NCBI RefSeq assembly: GCF_048544455.1
Contig: NC_133529.1
Coordinates: 53,315,401 to 53,379,400 of the forward strand
Direction of reading: 5' to 3'
Length of the DNA stretch: 64,000 bases
From: Silene latifolia
Taxonomy: Eukaryota; Streptophyta; Magnoliopsida; Caryophyllales; Caryophyllaceae
How positions within the stretch are numbered: the first letter of the stretch is position 1; the number at the start of each line of letters is the position of its first letter. A program made the translations under genes and the position numbers. The notes below the pieces were generated by a model, which saw nothing but the letters and a program-made list of their open reading frames with translations, was not told the DNA's origin and searched no databases. Shown one piece after another: positions 10,551-21,688 of the stretch.

Positions 10551-13500
10551 TGTAACACCCGCGAATTTCCCTTTCTGACAGTTAAAATTTATTAAACCGT
10601 TTAATTATTTTGTTATATATTTTTGAATTATTTTATTTAATTAATTTTATGTCAAACACGATTTTTATAAACGTATTATATAAAAGCTCATTTTTATAAA
10701 AATACGTACGATTAAATTATATTTTTAAGGCACGATTTATATAATAATATATGTATACGTATTTTTGGCCGAATAATAATAATGACTGTAATAGTAATAA
10801 TTCCCGTCTTAAATCCCGTCTAACATTAGACCGTCACATTTTATTTGAGAATCTTATCTTAACACGGACCAATCGTATGTCGACAACACATATCCTATCC
10901 ACCCCCACACTCTACTTTTATATTATTATTATTATTATATATTATTATTATTACTATATTATTGTTGTTGGGTTACCGTGACACTCCCCCTCTTTTCCTC
11001 CTCCTTCATTTCAACAAAAACAAAACAGCAGCAGCAGCGAACCAAAGCAGAGCTCCGTACCACCATTTTTACGCAGCTTCAACCCGAGATCCCTCCTTCA
11101 TTTCTCAACCAAACTCCATTATTTTCACGCTATTGGCTTCCTCTCTCCTTCCTCCTCATTTCTAGGTAATAAAGTCTTAATTTTGTCGAATTTTCGAAAT
11201 GGGCATCTTATTACAAACTCGGTTTTGTGACCCTTGTTACTCGTTTTTCTCCCCTTTTAGTTGAAGACTGAGGATAGGCTCGTGTTTTGGACGTTCTTAC
11301 TCTGGAATTCGCGAGGATAAGGTAACGGTGATAGGTTACTCGACAATGAGTCGATATTCCGTCCCTTCACTCGGTTTTTATACTCATTCGTCTTAAAGTT
11401 TTAATCTTTATGTGCTCTCTCATGTGTGGAATTAATTGTGTTAAGCTTGGGGTCAGTTTATTCGAGTGTTAGCCGTTCTCATGGCTTAACCTTCATGAGT
11501 TTGTCGTCCTAGGAACTCGAATGTTGCTCGTTGTCTCCCTGAGGAACTGCGTACACTTCTAGTTGTTTTCTAGTTTTTATTGGGCATTAGTATGGTAAAC
11601 ATGGTAAGGGTTATTAACGTTTAAGTCGTGCTCCTTTCGGCCTAAGTTCGGATTCCATTTCCATCTTAAGGTTGAGTCGAAATGGACTGTTTACCCCCCC
11701 TCTATTTGGGAACGGTTTTACTGTAGCCTTAGGACTGCCTTGGGACAACGGTAATAAGGATTAATTGGGCTGAAGTGTTTAGTCGCCCGTCATTGGCTCG
11801 ATTTTATATGGGTTGTATGGGTTGTGGTCGGCTCGGCCTTGGACAGAATTATCGAGTTGCTTGATACGGATTTGGGTGGTTGTCTAGGTTGTTGTGTCAT
11901 GGTTCGTGGGCCGCTCCCTGGGCTGCTCATGGCTGCCCATTTGGGCGATCTTTGGTGGCTGCTTTGGGGCGGATATGGTAGCTAGGGTAGCGTGCGTATG
12001 TGGTGGTTTTCGGGTCTTGGTTAGGTGGTCGTAGGAGTTGCATTTGGCCATAGGATTGGGCCGTGTTTTGGGTCTTTGAGGCGTGGGTTTGAGTAGTTTT
12101 GGCGCTATTTAGTTTATTTGAAATGTTTGGAATTTCCGTCTCATGTTTTCATAAAACGCAATTCGCTAAATTTGTTCATTTAAATACCTTCCCTTCATGA
12201 TATATAATTATGCAATTCCGTCATTTAAATATTTTCCATCTCAATTTGACCCCAAGATGGGTGCTTTTGGGCGCCAAGTTCGGATTCTTCGAGCGGTTTG
12301 ATTTCCGTCTCATATTTTATATAGCGTAAATTATTAACATTTCACTTTTACATATTTGCTCAATTGGACTCTTTGACCTTAAGTATTGGACTCATTTTGT
12401 TTAGTTTGATGGGCTTGACACATCTTAATTGCTGGGCTTGTATGTTTCTTTTGGTTGGACTTGAGTGCTCTTTTGGTTGGGCCAACCCATTATTGAGGGA
12501 ATGTTTGTGAATGACCCACATAAGTCGGTCACATTTTACCCCGAAATTTCATATAACGTAATTTATTCATTATCATTTATTATATTTTATCTAACTGACA
12601 TGTTAAATTAGAAAAATGGAATATCTATTAATATAATACAAGTATGAGATTTTTATTATAAGTAGTTACTTCTAGTGAGTCGTATTATTCATAATGCCTT
12701 GTACTGTCTGTTGTGAGAGTCTTGGTCCTATCGGATACTAGGGGTGAGCTATAAGCACTCTAGTTGCGATATGATCGTCGGGATTGATGTTCCCATCCGT
12801 ACTCATGGTGAGATGCAAGCCATGAGTATGAATGTGACATTAATGGTCCCGTGTCATATGATGTTTGCATGATCATTCTTACTCTTATTGTGACTCAAGT
12901 GTGACGTTTTACATTGTGTGACTACTTGACATTCCTTATTTACCCCATTCGGACCTTTGGTTACAAGTGTGTGCCATGTTTCCGGATTGGGTTATCTTTC
13001 CTCTTTCGGACCTTTGGTTACGAGTGTGTGCCATGTTTCCGGATTGGGTTATCTTTCCTCTTTCGGACCTTTGGTTACGGGTGTGTGCCATGTTTCCGAA
13101 TTAGGATATCCTTCCGCCTTTCTTCGGACCTTTTGTTACGGGTGTGTGCCATGTTTCCGATTAGAGGTTACTCGACCTTTGGTTACGAGTGTGTGCCATG
13201 TTTCGAGTCTTGGATACGATTGGAATATCGTTTGTCGAATCGGGTGACGTCCATCCCGAGAGTCTGGATCCAGGTTTAGACTAGGACCGTATTATGATCG
13301 TCGTCCTACCAAGAGGTTGGAGTCTAAATGGTTGTCTTGTGAGTTCATACTAAGTATATGTCTTAAACTTGTTGAGTCGGTCAATATGAGTTGGTTGACT
13401 TGGTTGCTCCATGCCCTTGATTGCATGTTTATTTTAACATATCATGCCTATTCTATTAAGAAAGTATTATGCCTGTCTCATCATGATTCTCATTATATCT

Positions 13501-13930
13501 TCTTGTCCTTCATTATCTACATGTGATGCATGACTAATATGTTCAATTAAGTGTTTGTTACTTGCATTTCGACATATTGTGGTTGAGAGAACCTTGAGTT
13601 ACTCCCCACTGACTGTGGCGTTCATGTTTACATGAATGACAGGTGGTGAAGATGCTTACGTGGGGAAGACGTGTGGGCTAGCGAGAACTAAATCCTTGGA
13701 CCTTAGTTTCTAGTTTAGAAACCCCTCATATGTTTATTCGTGGGATATCTTTTCCCCGCTTTCTAGACTTGGGTTGTAATAACCTATATTGGTCTATTTT
13801 AGCATTTGTTTCATTTAGTTTTTGGCACCCGCGTATTAATCCTTAACTTATAACAAAAAGTTTTTAAAAATCTCACAATTTCCACTTTAATTTATTAGTT
13901 ATATTTTCCGCTTTATCGCGGGGTGTCACA
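10551..13930 (+). repeat. 3' LTR of element B (3380 bp)
   Basis: Complete LTR from TGTAACACCC to GGGTGTCACA. It shows the undisturbed sequence into which element A inserted in the 5' LTR (at 11201/11202). AT-rich microsatellite-like tracts occur at 10920-10965. Confidence 0.88.
12949..13200 (+). repeat. 57-bp tandem repeat, 3' LTR copy
   Basis: Same five-copy array as at 7441-7690, with a few substitutions. It again produces overlapping pseudo-ORFs of 121 and 96 codons that I do not regard as genes. Confidence 0.85.
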
Positions 13931-14854
13931 ACACAAATATCATCATTCCCATCTCTCTAAAAACCAAAAAATTCAGAAAACCAAAAAAAATCCAAAAATT
14001 CAAATTTTCAAAAAATCAAAAAATAAATTCCCTCCTCTCAGCCTCACCACCGACCACCCCACCCTACCCTACCCAAAACCCGACCTCCCTGTAATGCTAC
14101 TCCCCCCTGTCCGCCGTGAGTCACAACCACCGCACCACCAAGCACCACCGCCTTCCTTCACTGACTCACATCATCCGACGACCTACGACACCTGCCAACA
14201 AACACCCGTCCACCACCACTCGTCTACCCTTCTCACCACCAAAACGTCCCACCACCGACAGGCCGCAGCTGACCACACTCACCACCTAACGCCTCCTCCT
14301 CTGCCGCCCTCCACCACCAGATCTCGAAAACAATTCTAGAACTTTTACATCTCGTTTTTTCTGGGTCATTGGTGGTTGTTTGGTGGTCGTCCACTCCTGC
14401 CGCTCCCTCTCCCGACGTCGCTTCCCTCATTGCTCTGCCGTCAACCTCTTCCGTCGCGGCTTTAAGGAGTGGTGGTTGATGTGGTGTTTGGTTTTTTTTA
14501 TTGTTCTTTTGTTTATCGTGTTTAGATTGAGTGTTTTTAAAAGATGTGGTGTTTGGTTTTCCTGGTTTTTTTTTTTTTTTTTTTTATGTATGGTTTTGTT
14601 TTATATTTTTTAAATCTCGTCTTTTAAAAATTCGTCTTCTTTTATATTGTGAGATACTTTTATTTTATTCTTCTTAAATCTTCAAAATAGATACACTCGA
14701 AAAGCTTTTTTAAAATTTTTAGATCTACTTTTATTCTTAGATCTATAAAATAGATACTTAGTCTTTTTAAGATCTTTTTTTTTTCTAAGTTTCATAATAA
14801 AGTTAGTTGTTAATATTCGTTGGTGTTATTGTTATTGTTCCATATTTATACTCG
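13931..14854. other. Unassigned DNA right of element B
   Basis: 13931-14340 is strongly C/A-rich on the plus strand, with runs of caccacc. It opens a 138-codon Pro/His-rich frame that starts inside the LTR terminus (13923), so it is unlikely to be a gene. 14341-14850 is T-rich. I recognise no gene or element. The left target-site copy of B is outside the window. Confidence 0.4.
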
Positions 14855-15185
14855 TATTTTTTTACATTTACACTTGTATTTCTTTACATTTACACTCATA
14901 TTTCTTTACATTTACACGCAATTTTCAGATTTACACTCATATTTCTTTACATTTACACTCATATTTCTTTACATTTACACTCATTTTTCAGATTTACACT
15001 CGTACTTATTTACAGTTACACTCGTATTTCTTTACATTAACACTCGTATTTCTTTACATTTACACTCATATTTTTTACATTTACACTCATATTTCTTTAC
15101 ATTTACACTCATATTTCTTTACATTTACACTCATATTTCTTTACATTTACACTCGTATATTTGTACATTTACACTCGTTAAATTT
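14855..15185. repeat. 22-bp tandem repeat (about 13 copies)
   Basis: The unit catatttctttacatttacact (22 bases) repeats with small changes; interspersed copies read cagatttacact. The core tttacact also occurs three times per unit in the 104-bp repeat that follows, suggesting common origin. Confidence 0.85.
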
Positions 15186-15336
15186 ATATAGATTTGCACT
15201 AATATATTTTTGTGGATATGAGTTGGTGGTGTAGGACGACCGTGGTGGTGTTTGTTGGTAGTCGGACTAAAGTTTTACTCGTAAAGGACCAACGTTACAC
15301 TTATAAAGGACCAAAGTCACACTCAAAGGACCAAAT

Positions 15337-16795
15337 TTACACTCTTAAACCTTCAAATTCACACTTAAAATACTACATTTACACTCGGAAAACATCACAT
15401 TTACACTTGTAAAATGTTAAAATTATATAAATTCAAAATTTCCGTCACAAAAAATCAAATTTACACTCTTAAAATGTTACATTTACACTCGAAAAACATC
15501 ACATTTACACTTGTAAAATGTTAAAATTATATAAATTCAAAATTTCCGTCACAAAAAATTAAATTTACAATCTTAAAATCTTACATTTACACTCGGAAAA
15601 TATCACATTTACACTTGTGAAATGTTAAAATTATATAAATTCAAAATTTCCGTCACAAAAAAATCAAATTTACACTCTTAAAATGTTACATTTACACTCG
15701 TAAAACATCACATTTACACTTGTGAAATGTTAAAATTATATAAATTCAAAATTTCCGTCACAAAAAATCAAATTTACACTCTTAAAATGTTACATTTATA
15801 CTCGTAAAACATCACATTTACACTTGTAAAATGTTAAAATTATATAAATTCAAAATTTCCGTCACAAAAAAACAAATTTACACTCTTAAAATGTTACATT
15901 TACACTCGTAAAACATCAAATTTACACTTGTAAAATGTTAAAATTATATAGATTCAAAATTTCCGTCACAAAAAATCAAATTTACACTCTTAAAATGTTA
16001 CATTTACACTCGGAAAACATCACATTTACACTTGTAAAATGTTAAAATTATATAAATTCAAAATTTCCGTCACAAAAAATCAAATTTACACTCTTAAAAT
16101 GTTACATTTACACTCGAAAAACATCACATTTACACTTGTAAAATGTTAAAATTATATAAATTCAAAATTTCCGTCACAAAAAATTAAATTTACAATCTTA
16201 AAATCTTACATTTACACTCGGAAAATATCACATTTACACTTGTGAAATGTTAAAATTATATAAATTCAAAATTTCCGTCACAAAAAAATCAAATTTACAC
16301 TCTTAAAATGTTACATTTACACTCGTAAAACATCACATTTACACTTGTGAAATGTTAAAATTATATAAATTCAAAATTTCCGTCACAAAAAATCAAATTT
16401 ACACTCTTAAAATGTTACATTTATACTCGTAAAACATCACATTTACACTTGTAAAATGTTAAAATTATATAAATTCAAAATTTCCGTCACAAAAAAAACA
16501 AATTTACACTCTTAAAATGTTACATTTACACTCGTAAAACATCAAATTTACACTTGTAAAATGTTAAAATTATATAGATTCAAAATTTCCGTCACAAAAA
16601 ATCAAATTTACACTCTTAAAATGTTACATTTACACTCGTAAAACATCACATTTACACTTGTAAAATGTTAAAATTATATAAATTCAAAATTTCCGTAAAA
16701 AAAAAATCAAATTTACACTCTTAAAATGTTACATTTACACTCGTAAAACATCACATTTACACTTGTAAAACTCATACAACATTACATTTACACTT
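15337..16795. repeat. 104-bp satellite-like array with 625-bp higher-order repeat
   Basis: The marker TCCGTCAC occurs at 15441, 15545, 15649, 15754, 15858, 15962, 16066, 16170, 16274, 16379, 16483, 16588 and (as tccgtaaa) 16692: thirteen markers at 104-105-base spacing. Diagnostic variants recur in the same order six monomers later: cgaaaaacatc, then attaaatttacaatc with cggaaaatatc, then cttgtgaaatg, then atttatactcg, then catcaaattt with tatatagattc. The array is therefore a six-monomer, about 625-bp higher-order repeat present twice in tandem. Confidence 0.9.
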
Positions 16796-17041
16796 CTGAA
16801 ATCTGAAACTCAAAACTGATTAATTAGGGGCTAGAGAGAGAAAGAAAAATTAATTAGTGTATAGAAATTTGATTAGTGGTAATTTTTTTTGGTAATTTTT
16901 AATCTCAATCAAACCATCCACATTTTTTTTCCTTTTCTTTTTAATAGCCCTTAATCAAATTCATCTCAACCATCCAATGAGTCCATCCAATGGCCCTTAA
17001 AAGGACTTATGGACTCAATTGGAAAGGAGGACTCATTAGAA

Positions 17042-17173
<132 letters not shown>

Positions 17174-17500
17174 TCTTTTCGAGCGATCTGAGAGCGCCCA
17201 CATCATCAAAAATTAATTTAGGAAAGTATCATAAATAATAATTTTTGATGTAAAAAATAAAGTGGAGAATCTTTTAATTATTATAATATATATTTCCTAA
17301 ATTATATTTAAGTGATATTTTCAATTTTTATATCAAACTTTTACATTTCACTTAGCAAAAAAGTATCGTTAAAAAAATTATTAAAATAATATAATTAGCT
17401 TAGTGGTAAAAAAATGATATTATTAGAGTATAAATTTCATATTATTTGCACATATTAAAACTTCTTAGTATGTAAAATTGTGTAATTTTTAGTATATTTT

Positions 17501-17551
17501 GTCCCACATTGAAAAATAATGTAGGCATGGTGAATATACTACATATAAATA
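17501..17551 (+). promoter_or_regulatory. USE-like element plus TATA box, module 1
   Basis: GTCCCACATTG (17501-17511) is followed by TATAAATA at 17544 with 32 bases between. It is one mismatch from the plant snRNA upstream sequence element RTCCCACATCG. Confidence 0.5.
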
Positions 17552-17559
17552 GTAGAATT

Positions 17560-17611
17560 GTCCCACATCGAAAGATTAGTATAAGGTGATGTGATCCTAT
17601 GATTATAAATA
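17560..17611 (+). promoter_or_regulatory. Perfect USE plus TATA box, module 2
   Basis: GTCCCACATCG (17560-17570) is a perfect match to the plant U-snRNA upstream sequence element (RTCCCACATCG). TATAAATA starts at 17604, 33 bases downstream, which is the Pol II-type U-snRNA spacing. No U1, U2, U4, U5 or U6 sequence follows. Confidence 0.6.
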
Positions 17612-18208
17612 GGAGACATATTTGGAACTTATGTATCCACCCAAAAAATTTTGAGTCTCATAAATATTGTTTTAAAGAGCTCTTAATATTTTTTATCATT
17701 ATCTACGATATGATATAAAAAATAAAGTGGAAATCGTTAGGAACTACCCGAGAAAGAGTTAAGAACATGAACAAGAAAATCAAAAAATACAAAACTAAAG
17801 GTTTTACTAATGGTAGTCTTCTAACACAGTACAAAACTAAAGATTTTACTAATGGTTGTCTTCTGAATGCAGTAATAGAGCGCTAATAAGTCGTTATATG
17901 TATGATGTAGAGATCCTATCTAACGATCGAGACTAAGTGGTTTTACCTTCAAAGAAAAATAATATGTATACAATAGTGGTTTTTTTTAAGAAGAGACATG
18001 TACTTGATATGTTATATCTTTCACATTGGAAAATAATGTAGGCATGATGAACATACTACGTCTAAATAATTAAATTATGTATCTCACATCGAAAGAATAG
18101 TATATGGTAGGGTGATTCTATAAATATAAATAGAACGCATCCTTGAAATTTAGGTATTAACCCAAAAATTTTTGACATAAAAGATATGTACTTTTTAGTA
18201 TGTTATAT

Positions 18209-18259
18209 GTCCCACATTGAAAAATAATGTAGGTGTGGTGAATATATTATGTATAAATA
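18209..18259 (+). promoter_or_regulatory. USE-like element plus TATA box
   Basis: GTCCCACATTG (18209-18219) with TATAAATA at 18252, 32 bases apart. The second module normally found next to it is missing here. Confidence 0.45.
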
Positions 18260-18557
18260 ATTGAAATGTTCCATATATATATATACATTTTCTATATTAT
18301 ATTAAAGTGATAATTATAATTTTGATATAAAAACTTAATATTTCATTTGACAAAAAAATATCGTATGAAAATTATATAATAGATTGTGACAAAAAAATGC
18401 TATCATTAGAGTGTAGATTGTATTGTATTTTCTCATTATTAAATCAGGTTGATGTCAAAGTAGGTGCGAAAAAAAATGGTGTACTTAGTATGTTATTTGT
18501 CCTATATTGAAAAATAATGTAAGTGTGGTGAATATACTATATATAAATATTAGAATT

Positions 18558-18609
18558 GTCCCACATCGGAAGATTACCATAAAGCAGGGTGATCTTATGA
18601 TTATAAATA
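18558..18609 (+). promoter_or_regulatory. Perfect USE plus TATA box
   Basis: GTCCCACATCG (18558-18568) and TATAAATA at 18602, 33 bases apart. A degenerate first module (gtcctatattg) lies about 60 bases upstream. Confidence 0.55.
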
Positions 18610-18956
18610 GAAGTCATACCCAAAATCTTTTGAATCTCTTACGTATTGTTAGAGAAAGCTCTTAAAAGAGTTTGTATTACTGACTCTACAATAATGATTT
18701 CTAACCTAAGTTAATCTTTGGAAAATCTTTTAGTTATTATAATAATATATACTCTGTATTTCTTATTTTATATACAAGTGATGTTTCTATTTTTTATATA
18801 AACACTTTTACATTTCAATTGGCAAAATAATGTCGGTAAAAAGATTATGTAAATAATATTATTAGATTCATGGTAAGAAATGCTATCATTAGAGTATATA
18901 TAGATGTCATATAATTTGCACATATTAAAGATGGTATATTTCATAGTATGTTATAT

Positions 18957-19065
18957 GTCCCACATTGAAAAATAGTATAGGTGTGACAAATATACTACAT
19001 ATAAAAAACAGAATTTTCCCACATCGAAATATAGCATAAGGTGGGTGATTCTATGATTATAAATA
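18957..19065 (+). promoter_or_regulatory. Two adjacent USE/TATA modules, partly degenerate
   Basis: GTCCCACATTG (18957-18967) is followed by a damaged TATA (tataaaaa). TTCCCACATCG (19016-19026) is followed by TATAAATA at 19058, 31 bases apart. A damaged gtccacattg near 19181 and a gtctcacattg at 19410-19420 mark further units. Confidence 0.45.
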
Positions 19066-19413
19066 GGAGGCATCCTTGGAACTTAGGCATCAACCCAAAA
19101 TCTTTTGAGTCTCTTAAGTATTGTATTGGAGAGCTCTTAAAAGTTTATATCATTATATTTTCTACCTATAGATTTTATATGTCCACATTGAAAAATAATG
19201 CAGGCGTGGTAAATAATTAGAATTGTGTTAAAAAAAATTCTATCATTAGAGTATAGGTTCATATCATTTGCACATATTTTAATTATGATAAAAAATTATA
19301 AAATAAACGTATGAATATTAATAGATAATATAGTATTTGTTTATTATTAAATCGGGTTGGATGTCGAATTAGGTTCAAAAAATATGGTGTACTTTTAAAT
19401 ATGTTATTCGTCT

Positions 19414-20449
19414 CACATTGAAAAATAATGTAGTTGTGATAAATATATACTACGTATAAATAGTTGAATTGTCCTAAGTCAGAAGATTATCATAAGCTGG
19501 GTTGATCTCATGATTATAAATAGGATTTATCCTTGGAACTTAGGTATCACCCCAAATATATTGAATCTCTCAAAGTATACTTATTATATAAGAGACTTTA
19601 AACATAATCTTGAATTAAATGTTAAATTTTTAAAGTTGTAGCATTTTTTAGGTGGGAGAAAGAGCTATAAAATGGTCAATAATAACGAAAAATTTTCATG
19701 GTACCCTCGAATTTTGGTAGATTACACATAATACCCCTAATTTTAAGTTTCTACATAATACCCGTGTGTTTACTTTTTTTTCATAACGTTGTTACTCCTA
19801 TGAGTAACTAGATGAGTAATTGAGCATTCCATGCTATTTGTGTTTTGTTATTTAGGTATTAAATGTTAGTTTATTAAATAAAATATGGATTTAGGAATTA
19901 GGTGATGAAGTGTTTGTGTAATAGATAACAAAAGAAAAAGGCTTCACAAGTCATAGGAGTAATGACGTTATGACGGAAGTTGTCAAATGGTATTCTGCGA
20001 AAGAAAAAGGTGAATATAGGGGTACCATTTGTAAAAACTTATAATTAGGGGTACCATGTGTAATCTATCAAAGTTCAAGGTTACCATGAGAAATTTCCAA
20101 TATTATAATGATATAGTTAATTAAATTTTTATTTAAAAAAGAGAGATATCAGTACCAATAAAACAATAAAGGGGGTGTTGTTTTTTAATTGTTATTTTAC
20201 TGTCACGCCATCGAACTTAACGTCCATTTAACAACCTTTACATTAGGGGGTACTATGGGCAAAAAAATAGAACCTCAAAGGTATCATAGGCATATTCTTA
20301 AAAGTAGGGGTAACATGGAATATCTGACAAAATTAAGGGGTGCCACGGGAAATTTCCGTATCTCAATTATGATAAAAAAAATTGAAGAAAAACAACGTAC
20401 AAATATTAATGGAGAGTACTTGATCATATTATTAAATTTAAATATAACC
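19414..20449. repeat. Left copy of the 1036-bp segment duplicated at 54753-55788
   Basis: Aligns end to end with 54753-55788; about a dozen or so differences by eye (about 1.3%). It contains the tail of the repeat array and a tract with gggtaccat and gggtgccac motifs (gggtattatgtagaaact type). The left copy is followed by element D at 20450; the right copy continues into the undisturbed target. Confidence 0.85.
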
Positions 20450-20695
20450 TGTAGATACCCGTATCCGTCGATATTGGAATTTATAGAGAACCCGACAAAC
20501 ACCCGATGATGATAGGACACATGTATTCTTTAGTTGTCATTGTCATTACTTGGGTTCGTTTTACGATGTAGAATGAGCGTTGTCGACGGAGTATTTTATT
20601 AATTTAAATGATATTTAAATTAAAGCTTTTTTAAGGTAAATTCATTTTTTTTGAATTTATTTTCTCAAGTTTATTTTATTGAAAATAAAATGAAT

Positions 20696-20800
20696 AATTG
20701 ATTTGAAAAATCATTTTATGAGTGTATTTGATTTGAAAAATCATTTTATGAGTGTATTTGATTTGAAAAATCATTTATTTTAATGTGTTAATCGATTTGA
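20696..20800 (+). repeat. 30-bp direct repeats with GATTTgaaAAATC palindromes in LTR1
   Basis: Three tandem copies of tgatttgaaaaatcattttatgagtgtat, the last one diverging, each containing a short palindrome. Same block in LTR2 at about 39151-39255. Confidence 0.75.
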
Positions 20801-21419
20801 AAAATCTATTTAAAAATCGAAAAAACCCATTTTAAACACGCGTTTTGGAGCTCGATTATAGCTCGGTTTTTGAGCCCGTTTTCTTTACGAGTTGGCACGA
20901 ATCTCGAGTACACTAACCGACCTAGGCTTCTACTCATCCAACCCCAGTTCAAACCCCCATACCCACGTTCCAAATCTCGTCCCAAACATACACAAAACAG
21001 CCCAACTCTCTCCCTTACCCGTGTTTGCATAGCCCATCGAAAGCCTTTCTAAACCGACTCAAACTTGGTCCAAAACCGCAACCCATCACTACCAACCCGT
21101 GCTCCACATTACCCACAACAACCCAGCACCTAGCCCACCACGAAATCAGCCCTTAAGCCCTCCAAACCGAAGCCCCAAGACATCCCTTTCCAATCCCGTA
21201 TGCCCTGTTTTGGCAGCCCAAAACCCGTATCAAATCACCACTAAAACCCGTGCCCATGAACTAAGACTCTTACCCGACATCCATACCATATTACCTTAGC
21301 TTAACCACCAAGAACACCCCCCATACAAACCCTAAAAACCCCACGAATAGCTGATGGGCAGCAGCTATGCGAAACAGGCCCGATTGCTTGTTGCCCTACT
21401 TCTACCCTTCGAAACTCCT

Positions 21420-21427
21420 TATAAATA
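21420..21427 (+). promoter_or_regulatory. TATA box in LTR1 of element D
   Basis: TATAAATA in a CTCCTTATAAATACC context. LTR2 has it at 39875-39882. Confidence 0.5.
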
Positions 21428-21683
21428 CCTCCTCTCCACCATAAACTCATTCCTATAAGTTCTCCATACATACTAACTTCATTCACAAGCTTTAAACTCC
21501 AGAAACAAACCCTAATTGCCTCTCAAAAACCCTCCACAAAACCGACATACAAACTGAGAATCAGTTTGTGTGTCCTCTTCGAAACCGTTCGTTCTCCCTT
21601 CAAACTTCCATCAAAATTCGAGTTTCTTGTTCCAATTTAACCATACAACATCCATCTACACATTAGACAAAGATTTACGAGCC

Positions 21684-21688
21684 AAATT
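21684..21688. other. Target-site duplication of element C, left copy (AAATT)
   Basis: AAATT precedes the LTR and is repeated at 31195-31199. The homologous uninterrupted site in LTR2 (about 40138-40142, gccaaattgccc) holds it once. Confidence 0.92.

Larger units (their letters stand above)
5694..13930 (+). mobile_element. Element B: non-coding large-LTR Ty3-type retrotransposon
   Basis: Two long direct repeats (5694-8421 and 10551-13930) flank a 2.1-kb internal region that begins with a tRNA-iMet PBS and ends with a polypurine tract. LTR ends are TGTAACACCCGCG and CGCGGGGTGTCACA. No gag or pol frame is present. By eye I count roughly 35-40 differences over about 2.73 kb of LTR alignment (about 1.3-1.4%), so insertion is fairly recent. 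The first ~650 bp of the 5' LTR lie left of element A and outside the window. PBS context and polypurine tract match element C closely, so C-type elements probably supply the proteins. Confidence 0.85.
17300..19540. repeat. Diverged ~0.5-kb tandem repeats carrying USE/TATA modules
   Basis: Units recur around 17300, 18300 and 18770, with partial units between and up to 19540. Each has an AT-rich leader (aagtgat, then tttacatttca, then aaaa-tatcg), a GTCCCACATTG module, a GTCCCACATCG module, a TATAAATAG box and a conserved tail (ccttggaacttaggtatca, then cccaaaatcttttgagtctc, then agagctcttaa). Units are considerably diverged from each other. None contains a long frame. Confidence 0.7.

Noticed and set aside
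13923..14339. 138-codon Pro/His-rich frame
   Set aside because: It starts inside the terminal bases of the B LTR and consists of C/A-rich low-complexity DNA; no domain.
15337..16795. CRISPR-like array
   Set aside because: Monomers are contiguous 104-bp repeats without unique spacers, in plant DNA with no cas genes.
17560..17700. A functional U-snRNA gene
   Set aside because: Promoter motifs fit, but no U1, U2, U4, U5 or U6 sequence or Sm site is recognisable downstream.
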